From NCBI GenBank assembly GCA_964543235.1, contig CAZIXE010000029.1:1-45763 (forward strand): 45,763 bases of DNA, read 5' to 3'. The stretch is from JANMMJ01 sp964543235. Lineage in GTDB: Bacteria > Pseudomonadota > Alphaproteobacteria > Rhizobiales > Aestuariivirgaceae. Position 1 is the first letter of the stretch. Every line of letters begins with the position of its first letter. Below the pieces are notes generated by a model. That model was not told the DNA's origin and did not search any database. It saw only the letters and a program-made list of their open reading frames with translations. A program made the position numbers and the translations under genes. This document shows positions 33,649-42,387 of the stretch, in pieces.

Positions 33649-33675
33649 TTTTTGGTGTGCGCCGCACACAAAAAA
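33649..33675. repeat. 27-bp imperfect palindrome before the RlpA-like gene
   Basis: TTTTT-G-GTGTGC, loop GCC, GCACAC-A-AAAAA: eleven paired positions with one G/A mismatch. The T-run precedes and the A-run follows the stem, the reverse of a terminator, so it is better read as a protein-binding palindrome or a 5' leader hairpin abutting the GTGAGGG ribosome binding site of the RlpA-like gene. Confidence 0.5.
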
Positions 33676-33686
33676 GTGAGGGAAAG

Positions 33687-34034
33687 ATGATCGGGCGTCT
33701 TTTTGTCTGCGCCGTGCTTGGCGCAGCGCTTCTCTATTCTGGTCAGGTTGTTGCCGCGCAGGTCGGGATTGCCTCCTACTATCGCTCCGGCAAGCTCACT
33801 GCCAATGGTGAGAGCTTCAATCCGCATGGCATGACAGCGGCACATAAACACTTAAAATTTGGGACAAAAGTTCTGGTTACTGACATCAGGACAGGCAGGT
33901 CGGTGATCGTCAGGATCAACGACCGCGGGCCCTTCATTGCCGGCCGCATCATCGATCTGTCGCTGGGTGCTGCTCGTGCCCTTGGCATCCAGGGATCCGG
34001 CCTCGCCAAGGTGAAACTGACCACGCTCAATTGA
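33687..34034 (+). CDS. Exported RlpA-like double-psi beta-barrel protein
   Basis: 115 residues: a signal peptide (MIGRLFVCAVLGAALLYSGQ, cleavage near VVAA), then a single RlpA-like DPBB domain. Its conserved segments are GIASYYRSGKLTANGESFNP, MTAAHK, FGTKVLVTD and VRINDRGPF, with the Asp of NDRGPF retained. RlpA proteins are septal lytic transglycosylases or peptidoglycan-binding proteins. This one lacks the SPOR domain and the lipobox cysteine, so septal targeting by SPOR is not expected. The ATG at 33687 follows a GAGGG ribosome binding site. It is monocistronic as far as can be seen. Confidence 0.88.
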   Translation: MIGRLFVCAVLGAALLYSGQVVAAQVGIASYYRSGKLTANGESFNPHGMTAAHKHLKFGTKVLVTDIRTGRSVIVRINDRGPFIAGRIIDLSLGAARALGIQGSGLAKVKLTTLN

Positions 34035-34100
34035 GCGAAGCTTGCCCGGCGGCCTTGCACGACTTAGTTTTGTTGCATTGCACAGCAACTGTGACCTGCG

Positions 34101-34685
34101 ATGCGGAATGCCGACGATATCACTGATGTCAAGATCAGAAGGCTGTGGCTTGCCGATTTCGGTGATTTGCGCCAGCACCTGAAGCGCCTCGATCCGGAGG
34201 CGCGCCATGCCCGTTTTGGCCACGCCGTAGGTGACGGATTTATTGATGAGTATGTCGACACGGCACACCGCCTCGGAACCACCGTCTTCGGCGCCTATGT
34301 CGAAGATGTACTGCGCGGTGTTGCGGAACTGCGCCCGCTGACCGTCGGGGCCCCAGGTGGGGCCGAGGGCGCCATCACCGTCGAAACGTCTTACCAGGAC
34401 CGCGGCATCGGTTCGGCGCTCATGGCGCGCCTCGTCGAGGCCGCGCGCAATCGGGGCTTCCCAAACCTCTACATGATTTGCCTTAAGGACAACGTCCGCA
34501 TGCGCCACATTGCTCATGCTGCGGGCGCCAGACTGTCCTACGAATCGGGCGACGTAACTGGCCGACTCTCGCCGCCGCCGCCATCTCCGGTTACCCTATT
34601 CACCGAGTACCTGCACGAAGCCAGCGACTTCGTGCTGGCCATGTTCGACCATACCAAGCCGCGCAGCGGTTCGCCGGCGTCCTAG
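34101..34685 (+). CDS. GNAT family N-acetyltransferase
   Basis: 194 residues with the GNAT core. The beta4-alpha3 acetyl-CoA motif is AITVETSYQDRGIGSALMARL, and the alpha4 region is LYMICLKDNVRMRHIAHAAGA. The N terminus (IRRLWLADFGDLRQHLKRLDPE) resembles the acetyltransferases often annotated only by domain in Rhizobiales. The substrate is unknown. Its stop codon shares four bases (CTAG) with the convergent kinase gene, a very compact 3' boundary. Confidence 0.85.
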   Translation: MRNADDITDVKIRRLWLADFGDLRQHLKRLDPEARHARFGHAVGDGFIDEYVDTAHRLGTTVFGAYVEDVLRGVAELRPLTVGAPGGAEGAITVETSYQDRGIGSALMARLVEAARNRGFPNLYMICLKDNVRMRHIAHAAGARLSYESGDVTGRLSPPPPSPVTLFTEYLHEASDFVLAMFDHTKPRSGSPAS

Positions 34686-35608
34686 CGCTTCGCCGCCGCG
34701 ACCGCTGCGACATGGCCGGCAAAATCGGACCGGGCCATCAGCGCCTGGCATCGTGCAAACCGGTTGTTGGCATAGGCCCAGAAATCATCGGCCGGATTCT
34801 GATTGGCGTGCTGGATAAGGCCCCAGAGCGTCCACAGCAGGTCGCACATCGCCTTGTAGATCACGATCCGGCCGCGCTCATGTGCCTGCGGTTCTCCGGC
34901 GAAATAGGCCTGGATCATCTCTTCTTCCTGGGCCGCATCGAAGCCCGCCTCGACTGACAGGTCGCCCAGATCCCACATCGGATCGTTCATGCCCGAATAC
35001 TCCCAATCGACGAGCCACATGCGCTGGCCATTATCGAGAAAGTTCTCGCACAGGGGGTCGCAGTGGCAGGCAACGAGCGGCAACTCTTGCGCCGCAAGGG
35101 CGGCACGCACCGCCTGCGATTCCTGGAGCACGTCATGATACCCCTCAGGCAGCGTCACCTCCTTGGCCCCCAGCACTTTGAGGTAGCCGTCGATCATGCT
35201 GAACAGCTCGAAGCGATTGAGAAACCGTGCGCCGCTCCGATGCAGCATGCGGAAGATACGCCCGGCGCGGGCCGGTGATCCGCTACGGGTCCTGAACAGC
35301 TCCGGCGTCATGGTCACGACGTCACGCAGGTAGCGCGTTACCATGACGCCGCTCAGGTGATCGAAATGAATGAGTGCCGCGCTGACCCCGGTTCGGGCGG
35401 TTTCCCACGCAGCCTCTGCCTCATGGGCACGGTTGATGTACTCTTCCGTACCCTTTCCCGGAATGCGCAGGCACAGGGCCCCGTAATCCGACTCGACGCG
35501 GAATACCTGATTGGTCAATCCGCCGAGCCGCGTGATGTCCCCGATTTCGCCGAAGCGATTGAGCCGCACCAGCAGCGCGCGGGCTTCTGTCACGCCATCA
35601 TCCGCCAT
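34682..35608 (-). CDS. Choline/aminoglycoside-kinase-like phosphotransferase 1
   Basis: 308 residues of the APH/choline kinase fold. The nucleotide loop is GGLTNQVFRVES. The catalytic Brenner motif is HCDPLCENFL (His182, Asp184, Asn189), followed by the metal-binding VDWEYSGMNDPMWDLGDLS (Asp201). The motif form is that of bacterial choline/ethanolamine kinases such as LicA. The start lies 2 bp after the stop of the upstream flavoprotein, so it is the third gene of the operon. The substrate is unknown. It probably phosphorylates an amino alcohol or sugar-like compound in the same pathway as the demethylases. Confidence 0.85.
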   Translation of the reverse strand: MADDGVTEARALLVRLNRFGEIGDITRLGGLTNQVFRVESDYGALCLRIPGKGTEEYINRAHEAEAAWETARTGVSAALIHFDHLSGVMVTRYLRDVVTMTPELFRTRSGSPARAGRIFRMLHRSGARFLNRFELFSMIDGYLKVLGAKEVTLPEGYHDVLQESQAVRAALAAQELPLVACHCDPLCENFLDNGQRMWLVDWEYSGMNDPMWDLGDLSVEAGFDAAQEEEMIQAYFAGEPQAHERGRIVIYKAMCDLLWTLWGLIQHANQNPADDFWAYANNRFARCQALMARSDFAGHVAAVAAAKR

Positions 35609-35610
35609 GC

Positions 35611-38028
35611 CTAGCTCCTCAGCCGCTCCATCTTCGCGTCATAGAGACACCGCGGTCCGCGCCGGGCCCGGTAGCTCTTCCCGAATGCCTCGATCGCAAA
35701 ATCCTCTGCTTTGGCGAGGTCTGCTGGCAGGTAGCCGAACGCGATGGTCCTGCCAAGCGAATGGCCAAACCCGGCGCTCGTTGTCGAACTGACGACTTCG
35801 CCATCATGCAGGATGGCTTCTCCCCCGTGCAGAGGCGCAAACCCCTCCACCGTAAAGGAGCAGAGCTTGCGGGTGACGCCCTCACGCCTGATCCTTGCGA
35901 GGCTTTCACGGCCGATGAAGTCACCCTTGTCCAGCGCCACACAGAAGCCCAGTCCCGCTTCGTACGGATTGTAATCGGGTGAAATGTCTCCGGACCAATA
36001 AAGATAACCCTTCTCCAGCCGGCACGAGTCGATGGCGCGGTAGCCGGCATTGGCGATCCCGAAGCGCTCTCCCGCCCGCCACAGCGTCTCGTAGACGTGA
36101 CCCGCATATTCTTGCGGTATGTAGAGCTCATATCCAAGTTCGCCCACATAGCCGATGCGCACAGCCAGCGCAGTCGCATAGCCGATACCGATCCATCGGG
36201 CCGAACGGAATGGCATCGTCTCCTGCGAAACATCCGCGTCCGTCACCGTCTCCAGAACCTTTCGCGACTTCGGGCCGCACAGATTGAGCACGGCAAGACT
36301 GCTGGTGACCTCCCGCAGCTCGATGCCGGGAGGCAGAAGCCGCGCCACCCAGCCTGAATCCCGCGGGCCGAAGCCTGCCCCGGTGATCAGGTAGAAATGT
36401 TCGGGTGCATCATGAATGAACGTGACATCCGCCTCGATTCCGCCGCGCTCATTGCAGAGCTGCGTGTAAACGGCCTTGCCTGGCGGGCCCTGCAGGTCGT
36501 TTGCGGCAATCCTCTGCAGCGCCGTTTCCGTACCCGGTCCCGAAATTTCGAACTTTGCGAAGGACGTCTGGTCAATGATTGCCACCCGCTCACGAATAGC
36601 CCGATGTTCTTCGGCTACATGCGAGAACCAGTTTGGCCTGCCAGCGAATGAGGGCACGTCAACCGGATCGGTACCAGCGGTTGCAAACCAGTTCGGCCTC
36701 TCCCAGCCCATTTTTGTGCCGAACACGGCGCCGCAGCGCTGCAGGTGATCATGCAGCGGCGAGCGGCGAAGGCCGCGCGCCGCGTGCGGCTCTTCGCCTG
36801 GCCAATGGATCTTGTAGTAGGCCCCATAGGCCTCGATTGCCCGCTCTTCGAGGTAGCGCGGCTGCGCCTGCACGGAGCTGAACCGCCGCACATCGAATGG
36901 CCACAGGTCCATGCCGGCATCACCATGCAGGATTGTGTTGGCCATCGCCAGTCCCGCGCCCCCCGACGCAGCAATGCCCGCCGTGAAACCGCAGGCAACG
37001 TAGAAATTGTCCAGTTCCGGCACCAGCCCCATGATCGGCTCCCCATCGGCCGATACCGGGATCGGACCATTGATGATCGTCTGGATGCCGATGTCGTTGA
37101 GCACCGGCAGGCGCTCGGCCGCCGGTAGGGCGAAGCGCTCCAGCCGCTCCATGCTGGGTGCCAGCAATTCCCTGCCGAATGATAGCGGTGGCAGGCCGTG
37201 GTGAAACCCCCGTGATCCGTCTTCCCAGCCACCAATGGCAAAGGAACCGGTATCGGGCTTCAGATAGAAATTCTTGTCGGGATCGCGCAGCGTCGTGAGG
37301 TCGGCGGGAAACGACAGCTTCTTCTCCGTGAGGAAGTACTGATGCTCGACAATACCGGCGGCCAGCGGCACGCCAGCCATCTGCCCGACCCGCTTCGCCC
37401 ACAACCCCGCACAATTCACCAGAATCTCGCAGGCGATGTTGCCGCCATTTGTGATGACCCCCGCGGCACGTCGGCCCGCCAGGGCAATCTCCTCGACGCA
37501 CACGTTCTCTTCGATGCGAACCCCGTGGCCTCTGGCCCCCTTGGCATAAGCCATGGTCAGCCCGTAGGGATCGATGTATCCATCGCCGGGAATGAAAACA
37601 GCGCCCTCGATTCCCCCGGTGCTGATGAAGGGAAAGTACCGCTTCGCCTCCCCGGCCGAGAGTGCCTGGCAGTCAACGCCAAAGCTCTTGGCCTGGCCCA
37701 TCGCCCGCAGAATCTCGCTCCACCTGTCGGCACTGCCGGCGAGGCGCAGCGAGCCGACTTTCTTCCACGAGATAGCCTGACCCGTTTCCGCTTCCAGCCG
37801 GTCGAACAAGGCGACCGAGTTCTGCATCAGCCGGGTGAGATTGCGTTTGCCGCGGAGTTGTCCCACGAGCCCGGCTGCATGCCAGGTCGACCCGTGGGTA
37901 AGCTGGGCCTTTTCGACCAGAAGCACGTCGCGCGCGCCCTCCCGGCCGAGATGGTAGGCGAGCGACGTACCAATCGCTCCGCCACCGACAATCAGGATGC
38001 GAACGTGGCGATCCGCCCGGAACTTCAT
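35611..38028 (-). CDS. FAD/GcvT-type N-methyl dehydrogenase 2
   Basis: 805 residues with dimethylglycine/sarcosine dehydrogenase architecture. It runs DAO/FAD domain (about 9-370; GGGAIG at 15-20), an FAO_M middle domain (about 372-428), a GCV_T folate-binding domain (about 435-710) and a C-terminal GCV_T_C barrel (about 720-800). The likely covalent FAD-attachment His50 sits in STWHAAGL. LEKGY and the GLGF block are conserved. Such enzymes remove an N-methyl group and pass it to tetrahydrofolate, giving electrons to ETF or oxygen. It overlaps DMGDH-like gene 1 by 4 bp (ATGA). It is clearly paralogous to gene 1, probably by tandem duplication. Confidence 0.88.
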   Translation of the reverse strand: MKFRADRHVRILIVGGGAIGTSLAYHLGREGARDVLLVEKAQLTHGSTWHAAGLVGQLRGKRNLTRLMQNSVALFDRLEAETGQAISWKKVGSLRLAGSADRWSEILRAMGQAKSFGVDCQALSAGEAKRYFPFISTGGIEGAVFIPGDGYIDPYGLTMAYAKGARGHGVRIEENVCVEEIALAGRRAAGVITNGGNIACEILVNCAGLWAKRVGQMAGVPLAAGIVEHQYFLTEKKLSFPADLTTLRDPDKNFYLKPDTGSFAIGGWEDGSRGFHHGLPPLSFGRELLAPSMERLERFALPAAERLPVLNDIGIQTIINGPIPVSADGEPIMGLVPELDNFYVACGFTAGIAASGGAGLAMANTILHGDAGMDLWPFDVRRFSSVQAQPRYLEERAIEAYGAYYKIHWPGEEPHAARGLRRSPLHDHLQRCGAVFGTKMGWERPNWFATAGTDPVDVPSFAGRPNWFSHVAEEHRAIRERVAIIDQTSFAKFEISGPGTETALQRIAANDLQGPPGKAVYTQLCNERGGIEADVTFIHDAPEHFYLITGAGFGPRDSGWVARLLPPGIELREVTSSLAVLNLCGPKSRKVLETVTDADVSQETMPFRSARWIGIGYATALAVRIGYVGELGYELYIPQEYAGHVYETLWRAGERFGIANAGYRAIDSCRLEKGYLYWSGDISPDYNPYEAGLGFCVALDKGDFIGRESLARIRREGVTRKLCSFTVEGFAPLHGGEAILHDGEVVSSTTSAGFGHSLGRTIAFGYLPADLAKAEDFAIEAFGKSYRARRGPRCLYDAKMERLRS

Positions 38029-40466
38029 GCCTTCACCCGTGCATTCGTCGGATCGTAGAGCGGTTCCAGATGCACCTTGGCCCTGACGGTTTCCTTGGCC
38101 ACCACCAGTTCATAATGGCCGGAAAGTACGTGCTCGGCAGTAACGCCGTCGTGCCGCCTGACGTAGCCATAGCCGATCGGCCGTCCCACCGTATAACCAA
38201 AGCCGCCGCTCGTCAGGTAGCCGGCAAAGGCACCGTCGCGCAGGATGGTCTCGCGCCCGACCAGAACGATGTCGGGATCATCTGTAGTGAAACCGGCCAG
38301 CATCTTGGTCAGCGGCGCCTGCGATGCCCTCTCACAGGCCTCTCTTCCCAGGAACGCCTGGTTTGACTTGAGCTTGACAGCCCAGCCCAGACCCGCCTCG
38401 AATGGATTGTCATTGGGCGTGATGTCGGATCCCCAGGCCCTGTAGCCTTTCTCGAGGCGCAGCGATTCGAGAGCCCGATAGCCGGCCAGGGCGAGACCAT
38501 GCCGCCCGCCGGCTTCCATGAGCGCATCGAAAACTTCGCCGGTAGCCATGATCGGCATATGCAATTCCCAGCCGAGTTCTCCGACATAGGTTACCCGCAG
38601 GGCTCTGACCATCTGGCCGGCAATCTCGATTTCGCGGGCATGCCCGAATGGGAATGCCGCATTCGACATGTCGGCACGGGTGATGGCCTGAATGACCTCC
38701 CGCGTTCGCGGTCCCATCACGGACAGTGTGCCCCATTCCTCTGTGACATCGCGAAGACGGACGTCGAGTCCGGCGCGGATATGGTCGCTGATCCAGGAAA
38801 AGTCGTGAGTGCGAAATCCGGTTCCGGTCACGATGTAGTAGTGGTCATCGGCGAGTCTCGCCACCGTGAGATCGCATTCGATACCGCCGCGACTGTTCAG
38901 CATCTGCGTGTAGGTGAGCCGGCCAGGTGGCCGCGCAACATCGTTCGCACAGATCCACGAAAGGGCTTCGGTGGCGTCCCTGCCAGTCAGTTCGAACTTC
39001 GCGAAGGACGACTGGTCGAATAGTCCCGTTCTCTCCCTGACGGCTCGATGCTCTTCACCGACCGGACCGAACCAGTTCTGGCGGCCCATGGAGTGGTGGT
39101 CTTCCGGCCTCATCCCCGCCGGCCCGAACCAGTTGGGCCGTTCCCAGCCCAGCTTCGATCCGAAACAGGCATTGCGCGCCTTCAGCCGTTCATAGAGTGG
39201 CGAAACGATACGTGGCCTTCCGGTCATGTACTCTTCATGTGGGAAGCCTATCGTGTAGTGCTTGCCATAGGCCTCGAGTGTCCGGGCACAGGTCCACTCC
39301 TTGTCCTTGTGCAGAGCGGAAAAGCGGCGGATGTCGACAGTCCAAAGGTCCATCGGCGCCTCGCCGGACTTCACCCACTGCGCCAGCACCCAGCCAGCCC
39401 CCCCGCCCGACGCGATACCGAATGCATTGAACCCGGCGCCGACATAGAAGTTCCTGACCTCGGGAGCGGCTCCGAGGATGAAGTTACCGTCTGGCGTGAA
39501 ACTCTCGGGACCATGAATCATCTTCTTGATGCCGGTCTTCTCCAGCGCCGGCACACGTACCAGCGCTTCGGTCATATGTTGCTCGAAATGGTCCCAGTCA
39601 TCAGCGAACAGCTGGAACTCGAAGTCGGCCGGCACATCACCGAGCGTCCAGGCCACCGGGTTCGGCTCGTACCCCCCCATCACAAGCCCGCCAACCTCCT
39701 CCTTGAGGTAGATCCGGCGATCCGGGTCCCGCACCGTGGCGACATCGGTTGCGAGACCTTCGACCCGCTCGGTGATCACATACTGGTGCTTGACGGCCTG
39801 AAGCGGCACGCTGACACCGGCAAGCGCGCCGATCTGCCGGGCCCACTGGCCACCGCAATTGACGACGCTTTCACAGACTATGTCGCCGGCACTGGTTCGC
39901 ACCCTCGTTACGCGCCCGCCTGCAATGACAAACCCGGTAACGCGCACCCCCTCGAACAGTTGCGCTCCATGCAGCCGCGCCCCTTTGGCAAGCGATTGCG
40001 TGATGTCGGACGGGCTCGCCTGGCCGTCGGTCGGCAGGAACGTGGCGCCGACCAGGTCGCCGGTGTACATTAGTGGCCACATGTGCTTGACCTCGGCAGG
40101 CGACAGCAGATGCATGTCCATGCCGAAGCTTTGTGCGGTGGTCGCCAGGCGCTTGAATTCGATCCAGCGGTCATTGTTGCAGGCAAGCCGCAGGCACCCC
40201 GTCATCTTCCAGCCTGTCGCAAGTCCCGTCTCGCTTTCGAGAGTCTTGTAGAGCTCGACGGAGTACTTGAGCACCTGAGTGATCGACGCTGATGACCGCA
40301 GTTGCCCGACCAGCCCTGCCGCGTGCCAGGTGGAGCCCGAAGTCAGTCTGTTCTGTTCCAGCAGGACGACGTCAGCCTTGTGATCGCGTGCCAGGTGATA
40401 GGCTGTCGAACACCCGATGATGCCGCCGCCGATGACGACGACTTCGGCATGTGATGGAAGCGTCAA
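38025..40466 (-). CDS. FAD/GcvT-type N-methyl dehydrogenase 1
   Basis: 813 residues, same domain order as its neighbour: DAO (GGGIIG at 13-18, predicted flavinylated His48 in STWHAAGL), FAO_M, GCV_T and GCV_T_C. First gene of a three-gene minus-strand operon. The start is TTG at 40464-40466; a stop codon (TAG) lies two codons upstream in frame, so no longer form is possible and the next methionine is far inside. The family oxidises dimethylglycine, sarcosine or similar N-methyl compounds and uses tetrahydrofolate. Which substrate is handled by each paralogue cannot be read from the sequence. Confidence 0.88.
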   Translation of the reverse strand: MTLPSHAEVVVIGGGIIGCSTAYHLARDHKADVVLLEQNRLTSGSTWHAAGLVGQLRSSASITQVLKYSVELYKTLESETGLATGWKMTGCLRLACNNDRWIEFKRLATTAQSFGMDMHLLSPAEVKHMWPLMYTGDLVGATFLPTDGQASPSDITQSLAKGARLHGAQLFEGVRVTGFVIAGGRVTRVRTSAGDIVCESVVNCGGQWARQIGALAGVSVPLQAVKHQYVITERVEGLATDVATVRDPDRRIYLKEEVGGLVMGGYEPNPVAWTLGDVPADFEFQLFADDWDHFEQHMTEALVRVPALEKTGIKKMIHGPESFTPDGNFILGAAPEVRNFYVGAGFNAFGIASGGGAGWVLAQWVKSGEAPMDLWTVDIRRFSALHKDKEWTCARTLEAYGKHYTIGFPHEEYMTGRPRIVSPLYERLKARNACFGSKLGWERPNWFGPAGMRPEDHHSMGRQNWFGPVGEEHRAVRERTGLFDQSSFAKFELTGRDATEALSWICANDVARPPGRLTYTQMLNSRGGIECDLTVARLADDHYYIVTGTGFRTHDFSWISDHIRAGLDVRLRDVTEEWGTLSVMGPRTREVIQAITRADMSNAAFPFGHAREIEIAGQMVRALRVTYVGELGWELHMPIMATGEVFDALMEAGGRHGLALAGYRALESLRLEKGYRAWGSDITPNDNPFEAGLGWAVKLKSNQAFLGREACERASQAPLTKMLAGFTTDDPDIVLVGRETILRDGAFAGYLTSGGFGYTVGRPIGYGYVRRHDGVTAEHVLSGHYELVVAKETVRAKVHLEPLYDPTNARVKA

Positions 40467-40553
40467 GACCTACCCCCGCCTTACGATCAAGAACGGTGGA
40501 ACAAGGTCTTGTGATCGCGTCGATTTGTCAAAGAAAATGTTGCAATGAATTGC

Positions 40554-40568
40554 GATTGTTAAGCAATC
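40554..40568. promoter_or_regulatory. Inverted repeat in the DeoR/demethylase promoter region
   Basis: GATTG (40554-40558) and CAATC (40564-40568) are perfectly complementary around TTAAG. This AT-rich gap contrasts with the GC-rich surroundings. Together with the adjacent tandem repeats it is a candidate operator for the DeoR-family protein encoded next to it. Confidence 0.4.
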
Positions 40569-40608
40569 TTGACTGCAATTGTGGTAATTTGACTGTCAAG
40601 CTGGTAAT
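40569..40608. repeat. Tandem 20-bp direct repeat, candidate DeoR operator
   Basis: Two adjacent units of 20 bp, 40569-40588 and 40589-40608. Both begin TTGACTG and end TGGTAAT and are identical at 15 of 20 positions. A third TTGACA follows at 40612. A 20-bp period puts the half-sites on one face of the helix, as for tandem repressor sites. They lie just upstream of the deoR-like start and inside the region driving the divergent demethylase operon. Confidence 0.55.
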
Positions 40609-40635
40609 AAGTTGACAAAACCACGGATTTTCCAC

Positions 40636-41406
40636 ATGCCGGCCCTCCTTTCGCGTCGCCAGTCGCTCATTCTCGAACACGTCCGCGCTCGCGGGACCTG
40701 CCGCGTTTCCGAACTCGCCAGGGAACTTCGCGTATCGCTCGAGACCATTCGCCGGGATGTCAAGGAACTGGTCCGCAGCCGTGAAGTCATCAAGCGCCAC
40801 GGCACGATCGCCCTGCCCCAGGAAGCGATCGAGGCCCCGTTCGAGCGGCGTCTGCGCGAGAATGCCGATGCCAAGCGCGCCATTGCCCGCCGTGCCGCCC
40901 AGCTCATCGACGATGGTGATAGCCTCATGCTGGACGCAGGAACGACCACCAGCATGTTTGCTCGCGAACTCTTGCGCAAGCGCAACCTCACCATTGTCAC
41001 CAACTCCTCGGACATCGCCCGGACCCTGGCGACGGTTAACGGCAATCGTGTCTACATGGCGGGCGGCGAACTCAATGGCGATCTCGGCGCTGCGTTCGGT
41101 CCCTCGACACTCGCTTTTGCCGCGAGCTTCCGGGTCAAGCATGCTTTTGTCACGGCAAGCGCCCTCAATGCCGTCGATGGGCCGATGGACTATCGCCTGG
41201 ACGAAGCCGAGTTTGCACGCCTCGTCCTGTCTCGCGGCGAACAGCGCAACCTGCTCTGCGACCAGTCGAAATTCGGCCGCTCGGCTCTCATCGCAATCTG
41301 TGCATTCGACGGCATCGATCGCCTGATCACCGATGCGGCCCCGCCCTCCGATCTTAGCGGGGCGCTATCGCAGTCGAATGTCATCATTGACGTCGTGGCG
41401 AAGTGA
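40636..41406 (+). CDS. DeoR/GlpR family transcriptional regulator
   Basis: 256 residues. The DeoR helix-turn-helix signature is at about 5-55 (SRRQSLILEHVRARGTCRVSELARELRVSLETIRRDVKEL). A DeoR C-terminal sensor domain follows, with DAGTTTSMFARELL and ITDAAPP, the fold that senses phosphorylated metabolites. The ATG at 40636 is preferred; a TTG at 40612 would add eight residues and overlaps the third TTGACA of the repeat. It is divergent from the demethylase-kinase operon and convergent with kinase 2, so both flanking kinase genes are plausible targets. The effector would be a phosphorylated product of those kinases (inference). Confidence 0.9.
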   Translation: MPALLSRRQSLILEHVRARGTCRVSELARELRVSLETIRRDVKELVRSREVIKRHGTIALPQEAIEAPFERRLRENADAKRAIARRAAQLIDDGDSLMLDAGTTTSMFARELLRKRNLTIVTNSSDIARTLATVNGNRVYMAGGELNGDLGAAFGPSTLAFAASFRVKHAFVTASALNAVDGPMDYRLDEAEFARLVLSRGEQRNLLCDQSKFGRSALIAICAFDGIDRLITDAAPPSDLSGALSQSNVIIDVVAK

Positions 41407-41418
41407 AACTCCGGGCAC

Positions 41419-42303
41419 TCACAGCCGCCCGTACTTGAACTCGTAGGCTTCGAGCAGATTATCAAACCGGTTCAGGAATTCGGCGGCATAGGCGATATAG
41501 TCGACGCCCGGCGCGTTGAGATAGATTTCGGAGATCATGCCCCAGACCGCCTCGCGCAGTGCCGACGCCGTTTTCATCGCGTCGAATGAGCGCCACAGGG
41601 CTTCCGTAGGCGGTCTGCCGAAATAGGTCTCCAGCAGGACTTGCTCTTCCATGCGCCCGAACGAACTGTTTGAGGCAATGTTCGAAAGATCGAACATTGC
41701 GGTGCCGAAGGCTCCGTATTCCCAATCGATCAGCCACAACCGCTTGCCGTCATCCAGGAAATTGGTCGGCAGCAGATCGTGGTGACCGAAGATGATGGGC
41801 AACGGAACCTGTGCGGCCTCGAGCTTGTCGCAAATACCGAGCCAGCGTTGGAAGTCTCCGGCATGGCGGTGGTTGTTGGCGCGCAGCGTTGCAGCGTAGT
41901 CGCGCAGCACGTGAAACACCCAGAAGATGGCTCCGGGTCCCGTCATCCGCTTCGGCATTTCCGTGTGACAGCGCTTCACCATCTCGACGCACCGCGCCGA
42001 ATTGGCGCGAACATCCGACTCCGAGTAAGTCTTGGCATCGAGGTAGCGCACGATCATGATGCCGGGTTCGTCATAGACGATTTCGGGGGAAATGCCGGTC
42101 TCATGGGCCGCCCGGCTGACTCGCAGTTCGGCAGACCGGAACACGTGGTGCGCCGGATAATCCTCGCCCACCCGCGCCACATACTTGCCGGTGGCGTCGA
42201 CGACCGTGAAGCTGGCATTGCTGACCCCGCCCTTGAGCGGTGAAATGCTCTGCAAATCCTTCCAGAAAGGCAGACCGCGGACACGGTCCTCCGGGCTCTT
42301 CAT
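41419..42303 (-). CDS. Choline-kinase-like phosphotransferase 2
   Basis: 294 residues of the APH/choline kinase fold. It has GGVSNASFTVVD in the N lobe, the catalytic FGHHDLLPTNFLDD (His174, Asp176, Asn181) and the metal-binding LIDWEYGAFGTAMFDLSNIA (Asp193). The sequence is clearly different from kinase 1 apart from these motifs, so the two are not recent duplicates. The ATG at 42303 is chosen because TGAGGA lies seven bases before it. A TTG further upstream is in frame but weaker. The gene faces the end of deoR, 12 bp apart. The substrate is unknown; choline or an amino alcohol is the family guess. Confidence 0.85.
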   Translation of the reverse strand: MKSPEDRVRGLPFWKDLQSISPLKGGVSNASFTVVDATGKYVARVGEDYPAHHVFRSAELRVSRAAHETGISPEIVYDEPGIMIVRYLDAKTYSESDVRANSARCVEMVKRCHTEMPKRMTGPGAIFWVFHVLRDYAATLRANNHRHAGDFQRWLGICDKLEAAQVPLPIIFGHHDLLPTNFLDDGKRLWLIDWEYGAFGTAMFDLSNIASNSSFGRMEEQVLLETYFGRPPTEALWRSFDAMKTASALREAVWGMISEIYLNAPGVDYIAYAAEFLNRFDNLLEAYEFKYGRL

Positions 42304-42387
42304 GACGGGGTCCTCAGGTGATGGCGCGAGCAATGTCTGCCGAATGCGGCCGCCAAGTCAATACGGGCCGCCTGCCCGAACCCGGCG

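Noticed and set aside
34035..34100. GTTGC-N8-GCAAC inverted repeat before the GNAT gene
   Set aside because: Only five-base arms and no associated regulator; too short to separate from chance.
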